DNA from: Sideroxydans sp.
GTDB lineage: Bacteria > Pseudomonadota > Gammaproteobacteria > Burkholderiales > Gallionellaceae
Length of the DNA stretch: 5,122 bases
Assembly: GCA_020057805.1 (NCBI GenBank)
Contig: JAGVFD010000084.1
Coordinates: forward strand, 1-5,122
Reading direction: 5' to 3'
Every line of letters begins with the position of its first letter. Position 1 is the first letter of the stretch. Shown one piece after another: positions 1 to 5,122 of the stretch. Made by a program: the position numbers and the translations under genes. Under the pieces are notes generated by a model. That model was not told the origin of the DNA. It did no database searches and was given only the letters and a program-made list of their open reading frames with translations.

Positions 1-1471
1 ACAAGGTAGTCATTTCGCGGCTATTTCCTTCCATCGAAACACTCTCTGGATTTTTCGCCATTTCATCGACCAATTCACTCGGTACATATTGACCAAATAA
101 ACCGGTAATTTGTCGTTTCGCCCGCGACTCAACAAAATAACCAAACGTCATATTCAACGCGAATAGCAACACAATCATCAGCAATGCCCCCGCTAATGGC
201 AAAACGATGTTGCCGTACTGCCATAGATAACCATTGAGTACGATGACTGCTGCAATCCCCCCCAGCGTAACCAACATGCCGCGCACAGGACTCAAGAGCG
301 GCAGCACCACACTCATGGCGACACCCATTAACAACAGCAACACCACATTCGCCCCAGCCACATAGGCTGGGCTTTGCTTAATGTTCTGATTCAAAATGCC
401 GCTAATCATATTGGCATGTACTTCCACCCCAGGATAGACCTCCCCCACAGGGGTGGAGCGCATATCCATCAAGCCAGGTGCAGAGGTCCCCACTAATACG
501 ATTTTATTTTGCAGATCAGCTAACGGCAGCTTGCCATGCAGCACATCCGTTGCAGAAATGTAACGAAACGTGCCGCGATCACCTAGGTAGGGCACTAAAG
601 CGCTGACTTGTGCATCCACGGGAATCGTTAAATCACCTTGTGCAGATTCAAGTGTCAGCCACTCCAGTCCGCCGTAATCACTGCTTTGCCCAGCCGCAAA
701 ACCCAATGCGAGTGTGGGTGAACCCAGCACAGCCCGCGTAACGGCGAGTGACAATGATTCGTAGTACTGCCCTTCATGCTCAACCAACATGGGAATGCGG
801 CGCACAACACCATCAAAATCGACTTGCGGATTGAAGTGCCCCGCTGTCGCAGCTGCCAGCTGCAGGTCGGACAAGTTGGCGCCAAAACTATCAAATGAAA
901 CAGCCTCAATCAATTGGCCTTTGATGACGCCCTTGGCAAACACGGGTTGCGGGAGCAAGCCCGACTTACTCGGTGCCGATCCCGCATCACTGTTGCTAAA
1001 GTAATAGCCCAACACAGCAGGACGCTGCTTCAACTTGTCTGCAAACAAGGCGTCGTATTCCAACATGGGTTTGAGCTGATTTAAGACTGACTGAAATTGC
1101 GCAACGTCTTTGAATTGCTTGCGGCCTAGGTCTTGCAACACATTTAGGCCAGAACTAGTGTCTTTTTCCGCGAAGACCACGTCGAAGCCCACTGCGGCCA
1201 CCCCGTAATGGGCGAACAATTCGTCCATTAACACGGCCAGTTTGTCGCGTCCCCAAGGCCAGCGGCCTTCTTGTTTTAAGCTTTTTTCGTCGATGTCCAG
1301 AATGACAATACGGCTGTCAGATTGATGCGGCATAGTCAGCCGCATGCGATAGTCATACAGCTTGGCATCCGCATACTGCACGAAGCCCAAGCGATAAAGT
1401 TTGGCAGAGTCACCCAAGAAAAGTAGCACCACCAACAACCCCAATCCAATAAGCAGTGCGTGCTTTTTCAT
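1..1471 (-). CDS. CHASE2-sensor class III adenylate/guanylate cyclase (3' end outside window)
   Basis: Membrane receptor expected to make a cyclic nucleotide (probably cAMP) from the triphosphate in response to a periplasmic cue. The frame runs uninterrupted from ATG 1471 to base 2, giving 490 residues. Helix 1 is at about 5-20 (LLIGLGLLVVLLFLG). CHASE2 spans about 22-368, with RIVILDID (54-61), WPWGR (71-75), GFDVVFAEKD (95-104), GHFNPQVDFDGVVRR (211-225), KIVLVGTSAPGL (323-334) and YPGVEVHAN (346-354). Three helices follow at about 371-390, 398-416 and 421-445. The linker RQITGLFGQYVPSELVDEM (453-471) and REMTTL (485-490) match the segment just before the cyclase core, where REMTVLFSD-like sequence is usual. 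The catalytic residues lie beyond the window, so activity cannot be judged and a cyclase-like pseudoenzyme is not excluded. No other in-frame start codon exists between the upstream FHA stop and this ATG, and AAGGG lies six bases upstream. The CHASE2 plus three-helix layout mirrors that of the kinase at the other end of the cluster. Confidence 0.92.
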   Translation of the reverse strand, partial: MKKHALLIGLGLLVVLLFLGDSAKLYRLGFVQYADAKLYDYRMRLTMPHQSDSRIVILDIDEKSLKQEGRWPWGRDKLAVLMDELFAHYGVAAVGFDVVFAEKDTSSGLNVLQDLGRKQFKDVAQFQSVLNQLKPMLEYDALFADKLKQRPAVLGYYFSNSDAGSAPSKSGLLPQPVFAKGVIKGQLIEAVSFDSFGANLSDLQLAAATAGHFNPQVDFDGVVRRIPMLVEHEGQYYESLSLAVTRAVLGSPTLALGFAAGQSSDYGGLEWLTLESAQGDLTIPVDAQVSALVPYLGDRGTFRYISATDVLHGKLPLADLQNKIVLVGTSAPGLMDMRSTPVGEVYPGVEVHANMISGILNQNIKQSPAYVAGANVVLLLLMGVAMSVVLPLLSPVRGMLVTLGGIAAVIVLNGYLWQYGNIVLPLAGALLMIVLLFALNMTFGYFVESRAKRQITGLFGQYVPSELVDEMAKNPESVSMEGNSREMTTL

Positions 1472-1477
1472 TGACTG

Positions 1478-1482
1478 CCCTT
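1478..1482 (-). promoter_or_regulatory. Ribosome binding site for the cyclase gene (AAGGG)
   Basis: On the minus strand a run of A followed by GGG sits six bases before the ATG at 1471. It is weaker than the GAGGT and GAGGG sites of the two upstream genes, but it is the only purine-rich candidate near this start. Confidence 0.55.
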
Positions 1483-1531
1483 TTTCATGGCCATCCGAAG
1501 TTGTAGCGGGATGCTTGCCATAACCACGTAG

Positions 1532-2299
1532 TTACGACTTAAAGTAGAACTCCATTTTGACGCCAGCAAGCTCAATGATGTCGTGATCTTTCAGCTGTTG
1601 CGGTTGCTCACCAACAGATGCACCATTCACTAATGGGTAAGTAGCACCCTCAACATGTGTAATGAAAAATCCATGCGGGCGGCGCGCCAGAACAGCAACC
1701 TGCACGCCTGGCTTACCTAAAGTGGTTAGGTTTTTATTCAGCTCTAACTCTTTACCCAAATTCGGGCCATTCAAAATTTGAATGACGGCAGCGGGCACTG
1801 TGGGCGTTGCCGCCGCTGCCTTTACTTCAGGCTTGGGTGCGGTCGTATTAAATTGGGTGGTTGACTCGTGCTTGACTATAGATGCGGGCACAGCGGGCAC
1901 ATTGGTTTGCGTATGATTCATGCTTTCTGCCAAATTAATGGGAGAGGCTTTAGGAGGCGCACGCAAAATCATGGTTTTTTCAAAGTCAGCTGAAGGCACT
2001 TGCGTCGGCTGATCATTGAGATACTTCAGTTTGTATTTACCAATTTCAATCACATCCGCATTTTGTAAAAAATGCTTTTGCGCGGGCGCGCCGTTAACCA
2101 TTGAGCCGTTGGTGCTGCCCAAGTCTTCAAAGAAGGAGTCATTCAAAATAGTGATAACTGCCGCATGTTCGCCACTGACTGCAAGATTTTCTATGGCGAT
2201 ATCGTTATGCGCTTTACGCCCAATGGTGGTGCGTTCTTTGGTGAGCGGATATTCCTTAATCACCGCGCCATCCATGCTAAGTATCAATTTTGCCGACAT
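1532..2299 (-). CDS. FHA-domain protein with a canonical N-terminal and a degenerate C-terminal FHA fold
   Basis: Predicted cytoplasmic phosphothreonine-binding adaptor of 255 residues with no signal peptide or membrane helix. The first FHA domain (about 5-95) has the key recognition residues: GR at 27-28, SGEH at 42-45, STNG at 62-65 and VNG at 68-70, so it should bind pThr peptides. A low-complexity linker (about 97-167), rich in Thr, Pro, Ala and Ser, contains FEKTMIL (106-112), a possible phosphoacceptor or docking site. The second half (about 168-255) looks FHA-like: TTLGK at 192-196, LVNG at 223-226, then LKDHDIIELAGVKMEF. It lacks the paired Arg and the S-x-x-H motif, with GK in place of GR, and so probably does not bind phosphopeptide in the standard way. 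The ATG at 2299 is supported by GAGGG seven bases upstream. Lying between PP2C and cyclase genes, it is likely a reader of the kinase signal. A Fha role in type VI secretion is possible for the family, but no secretion genes are seen here. Confidence 0.93.
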   Translation of the reverse strand: MSAKLILSMDGAVIKEYPLTKERTTIGRKAHNDIAIENLAVSGEHAAVITILNDSFFEDLGSTNGSMVNGAPAQKHFLQNADVIEIGKYKLKYLNDQPTQVPSADFEKTMILRAPPKASPINLAESMNHTQTNVPAVPASIVKHESTTQFNTTAPKPEVKAAAATPTVPAAVIQILNGPNLGKELELNKNLTTLGKPGVQVAVLARRPHGFFITHVEGATYPLVNGASVGEQPQQLKDHDIIELAGVKMEFYFKS

Positions 2300-2306
2300 A
2301 TCAATT

Positions 2307-2311
2307 CCCTC
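2307..2311 (-). promoter_or_regulatory. Ribosome binding site for the FHA gene (GAGGG)
   Basis: On the minus strand GAGGG is followed by AATTGAT and the ATG at 2299, a seven-base spacing. It lies in the 31-base gap after the PP2C stop codon. Confidence 0.75.
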
Positions 2312-2330
2312 GTATTAACGTACTGCCTAA

Positions 2331-3158
2331 TTAGTTCTTGAACCAAGATTTGAGTTTAGCCCACCAGCCTTTGGGAGCTGAAAAACTACCTTTAATTTTC
2401 ACCAGCACCACCGATACATTATCGCGCCCACCGTTGTCATTGGCTTGCTCAATCAATTGAGTCGCCGCCAACGCTAAATTACCTTGCAGCATTTTAAGTG
2501 TGTCGCCGATATCTTCATCCTCGACCATGTCATTTAAACCATCCGAGCAGAACAGATAAATATCACCGATTTGCACAGCATGAACATGCACCTCCGGCTC
2601 CACACTAGCCTCGATACCCACCGCACGAGTAACCAAATTTTTATTTTTGGACAAACGCGCTAACTCTTTACTGATGATGCCGCTATCAATTTGCTCCTGC
2701 AATAAAGAGTGATCTCGCGTAACCGCTTCAAAAATTTCCCCACGCAAACGATACATGCGTGAATCACCTACATGAGCAACGACCACTCGATCATCGTAAA
2801 ACAAACCAGAAACGATGGTTGTTCCCATGCCTGCATATTGCGGCTGACTTTGTGCGGCGTTAAAAATAGAAAGATTGGCTTTTATAACGTTTTCACGCAA
2901 CAAGGCTAAACCAAGTTCTTGACCTGATATAGCATCAATTTTTTCTGGAACATCGCTCTCTAGACGATGGCGCACCTCACTAGACAATACAGACACCGCA
3001 ATACCGCTCGCCACTTCACCCGCGTTATAACCACCCATGCCATCTGCCAACACAATCAAACCATATTGGGCGTCAAAGCTGATGCTGTCTTCGTTGTGAG
3101 AACGCACCATACCTGGATTGGTTTGTCCAACAATTTCCAGTGCTTCACTTATGTTCAC
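2331..3158 (-). CDS. PP2C-family Ser/Thr protein phosphatase
   Basis: A metal-dependent (Mn/Mg) PPM/PP2C phosphatase of 275 residues, a usual size for bacterial stand-alone PP2Cs. It should remove phosphate from Ser/Thr, most likely from the kinase encoded just upstream and its targets. Signature motifs in order: RSHNED (19-24), ADGMGG (38-43), GMGTT (110-114), VGDSR (130-134), TRDHS (147-151), SDG (205-207) and GGRDN (243-247). The metal ligands expected for the family, Asp24, Asp39, Gly40, Asp206 and Asp246, are all present, so it should be catalytically competent. The catalytic domain ends near 256. A short tail, GSFSAPKGWWAKLKSWFKN (257-275), is rich in Trp and Lys and may be an amphipathic membrane contact. 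The start is GTG at 3158, chosen because a GAGGT lies five bases upstream and the protein then begins a normal distance before the first PP2C motif. It sits between the kinase (22 bases) and the FHA gene (31 bases). Confidence 0.96.
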   Translation of the reverse strand: MNISEALEIVGQTNPGMVRSHNEDSISFDAQYGLIVLADGMGGYNAGEVASGIAVSVLSSEVRHRLESDVPEKIDAISGQELGLALLRENVIKANLSIFNAAQSQPQYAGMGTTIVSGLFYDDRVVVAHVGDSRMYRLRGEIFEAVTRDHSLLQEQIDSGIISKELARLSKNKNLVTRAVGIEASVEPEVHVHAVQIGDIYLFCSDGLNDMVEDEDIGDTLKMLQGNLALAATQLIEQANDNGGRDNVSVVLVKIKGSFSAPKGWWAKLKSWFKN

Positions 3159-3163
3159 GTTTT

Positions 3164-3168
3164 ACCTC
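3164..3168 (-). promoter_or_regulatory. Ribosome binding site for the PP2C gene (GAGGT), fixes a GTG start
   Basis: On the minus strand GAGGT is followed by AAAAC and then GTG. The match and the five-base spacing support the GTG at 3158 as the true start. The site lies in the 22-base gap after the kinase stop codon, consistent with translation from a shared mRNA. Confidence 0.75.
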
Positions 3169-3180
3169 GCCCTTAATAAT

Positions 3181-5122
3181 TTAATGAAGTCCTGCCGCAC
3201 ATTGGCGAATCGCTTCCGCCATTGCCGCGCCAGATTCAAAGCGGTCTTCCACTTTTTTAGCTAATGCTTTATTGATGATAGCCACCACGCATGGAGGCAC
3301 ATTGGAATTGATTTTCAAAATATCTGTATGCGGCTCGTTCGCAATTTTATACATTAATTGCGCCATAGAATCGCCTTCGAAGGGGAGCTTACCACACACC
3401 AGTTGGTACAGGCTCACACCCAAGGAGAACAGGTCGGAGTGGCCTTCTATCTTCGCACCCGACAATTGCTCGGGCGACATGAAGGAAGGCGTGCCCAACA
3501 CCATGCCCGTTTTCGTCTTGCTCGAATCGGTAATGCGCGCGATGCCGAAGTCCGTTACCTTCGCCGTATCGCTCTCCAAGTCATACATGATGTTGGCAGG
3601 CTTAATGTCACGATGCACCACATTCAAACCATGCGCATATCCCAAAGCATCGGCCACCCGCGCAACAATACTCAACACTTTAGGCAGTGGCAGAAGATTC
3701 TCTGGCTTGGAATAAACCACTAAATCTTTACCCTTCAAAAACTCCATCGCAATGTAAGCCAAGTCATGCTCTTCACCTGCGTCATACATCGTCACGATGT
3801 TAGGGTGATTTAAGCGCCCTGCGGTTTCCGCCTCACGGAAGAAGCGTGCCTTTACATCTTCTAATTCATCCGCCTCAAACTCTTGCGCCAAGGCCATCGT
3901 CTTGATGGCAACCACGCGACTAATTTTAGGATCCTTACCTAGATAGACCACGCCCATCGCGCCTTTGCCCAGCTCTTTTTCAATTTGGTAACGACCCAGC
4001 ATCGGTTTAGCAATGCCCGCCTGATCCAGCTTCATTGTGCTGTCATTGCCACGCCCCGAAGATCCACCCAAAATAATGGTTTCTGACATGGCTTTAGATT
4101 GCGCAGTGCGGGCTTTCAAATCACGGAAATTAGGATTGTGGTCAGCCATGTATTTGAAGACAGACTCCGCCTTGTTGAATTGACGCTTACGCTCAAAGTC
4201 CAAGCCCAAGTTATACAGCACATCCATCAAACTATCGTCCAGCGGCACTTTGCGAAATTTATCGAAGGCCATATCCAGTTGACCCTGGCCTTGAAACGCC
4301 AGACCCAACATACGATTACTTTCAGCCGAATCCGCATCCGATTTTTCTTTGCCTTTTTCCGTCATTAAAAAGCGTTTTGTCGTCAGTAGCAGATGTCCAA
4401 CTAACAGCAAGGTGGCTGGCAACATCAGTTGCAACCATAACGCCAAGCTTGTCATCAACACAAAATGCGTAACCAACACGATTGCAAATAAACCACCTGT
4501 AACTATCGCGCCACGCCCTGCGCTCAATCTAGGCAAGAGCAAAGTTAGGTATAGGGTAATCAACAAGAAAATACTAAGTTCAGCCCATATGCCCCAGCTG
4601 GGTGCGACAAAAAAATCTTGCTTCAAAATACTCGACACAGAGTGTGCCAAGGTCAACACGGGCGGCGTCGCAGCAGAGATAGGCGTAACTTGTGCCGCAC
4701 CCACTCCCGCCGCTGTCGCACCAATGAGAACGATTTTGTCGCGATATTTTTCGGCGGGGATTTTTCCTGTCAGCACATCGTAGAAGGAGTCCACCTGGAA
4801 AGCAGGCTTGCCATCGCGGTCAGCATAGAAATAAGTATGCATGCGCAATTCGGAATCCGTCGCGATACTCAAGTTACCTATTTTTACGCCCTCACCCAAC
4901 GTCACCTTGATGTCCGCTGGCTCTAAATTCAAACTTTTAGCAACCAACATCATCGAGAGTGATGGATAAATTTGATCGTAATAGCGAACCACCAACGGTT
5001 CGGTGCGCACGCCACCATCCACATCGGGTACTGCATTCAAGTGCCCTATACCTACCGCGTGCTGGCCCAGCACGGGGATAGGCATCAAAACATTAAAGGC
5101 GGGCATCGGCGAAATGCCTTCA
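3181..5122 (-). CDS. CHASE2-sensor transmembrane Ser/Thr protein kinase (5' end outside window)
   Basis: Membrane receptor kinase that should phosphorylate Ser/Thr on cytoplasmic targets in response to an unknown periplasmic cue. The frame is open to the window edge; residues are numbered from the internal Met at 5106, which lies inside CHASE2 and is not the real start. Residues 1-166 are the C-terminal part of CHASE2 (GHLNAVPDVDGGVR at 21-34, KIVLIG at 124-129). Three membrane helices follow (about 171-192, 199-219, 221-241), then a TPR-like helical segment (about 261-325), a Thr/Gly-rich linker (335-367) and a full Hanks-type kinase domain (371-about 635). Visible kinase motifs are the Gly loop GKGAMG (380-385), VAIK Lys402, helix-C Glu425, HRD with Asp500, Lys502, Asn505, DFG Asp519 and SPE at 544-546. 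All catalytic residues are present, so it should be active. The activation loop has several candidate phosphosites (Thr526, Thr531, Thr533, Thr539). It ends in TAA, 22 bases before the PP2C gene. Family assignment is firm; the ligand and substrates are unknown. Confidence 0.95.
   Translation of the reverse strand, partial: EGISPMPAFNVLMPIPVLGQHAVGIGHLNAVPDVDGGVRTEPLVVRYYDQIYPSLSMMLVAKSLNLEPADIKVTLGEGVKIGNLSIATDSELRMHTYFYADRDGKPAFQVDSFYDVLTGKIPAEKYRDKIVLIGATAAGVGAAQVTPISAATPPVLTLAHSVSSILKQDFFVAPSWGIWAELSIFLLITLYLTLLLPRLSAGRGAIVTGGLFAIVLVTHFVLMTSLALWLQLMLPATLLLVGHLLLTTKRFLMTEKGKEKSDADSAESNRMLGLAFQGQGQLDMAFDKFRKVPLDDSLMDVLYNLGLDFERKRQFNKAESVFKYMADHNPNFRDLKARTAQSKAMSETIILGGSSGRGNDSTMKLDQAGIAKPMLGRYQIEKELGKGAMGVVYLGKDPKISRVVAIKTMALAQEFEADELEDVKARFFREAETAGRLNHPNIVTMYDAGEEHDLAYIAMEFLKGKDLVVYSKPENLLPLPKVLSIVARVADALGYAHGLNVVHRDIKPANIMYDLESDTAKVTDFGIARITDSSKTKTGMVLGTPSFMSPEQLSGAKIEGHSDLFSLGVSLYQLVCGKLPFEGDSMAQLMYKIANEPHTDILKINSNVPPCVVAIINKALAKKVEDRFESGAAMAEAIRQCAAGLH

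Noticed and set aside
655..1004. Short open frames on both strands (84 and 71 codons)
   Set aside because: Both overlap the cyclase CHASE2 region, which reads as an uninterrupted, motif-bearing protein in its own minus-strand frame.
1487..1494. ATGGCCAT palindrome followed by a T run (plus strand), as a possible terminator or operator
   Set aside because: The stem is only four base pairs with no loop. In the direction of transcription the run is of A, not T, and it is part of the ribosome binding region.
3272..3723. Plus-strand open frames of 147 and 121 codons
   Set aside because: They lie antisense within the kinase catalytic domain, whose motifs are complete in the minus-strand frame. 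Their products show no recognisable domain, so they are by-products of codon use.
4349..4926. Plus-strand open frames of 144 and 102 codons
   Set aside because: They are antisense to the CHASE2 and membrane-helix part of the kinase. They overlap each other in different frames and resemble no known protein.
5104..5106. ATG at 5106 as the kinase start
   Set aside because: The frame stays open to base 5122, and the sequence there is already inside CHASE2. The first membrane helix and the first half of the sensor must lie outside the window.
1532..5122. Kinase, phosphatase and FHA genes as the PpkA/PppA/Fha control module of a type VI secretion system
   Set aside because: No secretion structural gene is present, the kinase carries a CHASE2 sensor, and the next gene is a cyclase. 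A link cannot be excluded without the flanking sequence.

Overview
The window holds four consecutive genes, all on the minus strand, so transcription runs from base 5122 toward base 1. In that order they are: a CHASE2-sensor Ser/Thr protein kinase (its 5' end lies outside the window), a PP2C-family Ser/Thr phosphatase, a two-domain FHA (phosphothreonine-reader) protein, and a CHASE2-sensor class III adenylate/guanylate cyclase (its 3' end lies outside the window). The gaps are only 22, 31 and 60 bases. The three starts inside the window each have a Shine-Dalgarno-like sequence, and I see no terminator or promoter between genes, so a single operon is the simplest reading. Its promoter should lie upstream of base 5122.

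Organism: the GC content looks balanced by eye, codon use is mixed, and the family styles fit a Gram-negative bacterium, most probably a beta- or gammaproteobacterium. This placement is inferred from familiarity with such proteins, not from any marker gene.

Layout: 3181-5122, kinase (periplasmic CHASE2, three membrane helices, TPR-like linker, complete kinase domain). 2331-3158, PP2C with a GTG start and a Trp/Lys-rich tail. 1532-2299, FHA protein with one canonical and one degenerate FHA domain joined by a Thr/Pro/Ala-rich linker. 1-1471, cyclase with an N-terminal membrane helix, CHASE2, three membrane helices and the first residues of the catalytic domain. There is no gene-free stretch longer than 60 bases, and no RNA gene, CRISPR array or mobile element.

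Working model (inference): two membrane receptors with related extracytoplasmic sensor domains feed two outputs, protein phosphorylation and cyclic-nucleotide synthesis. PP2C would reverse the kinase. The FHA protein would read phosphothreonines on the kinase or on itself and may carry the signal to another partner. T-x-x-L motifs in both the kinase linker and the FHA linker are candidate phospho-docking sites. The component families are known. What is less described is the pairing of a kinase and a cyclase that share a sensor type, with eraser and reader encoded between them.
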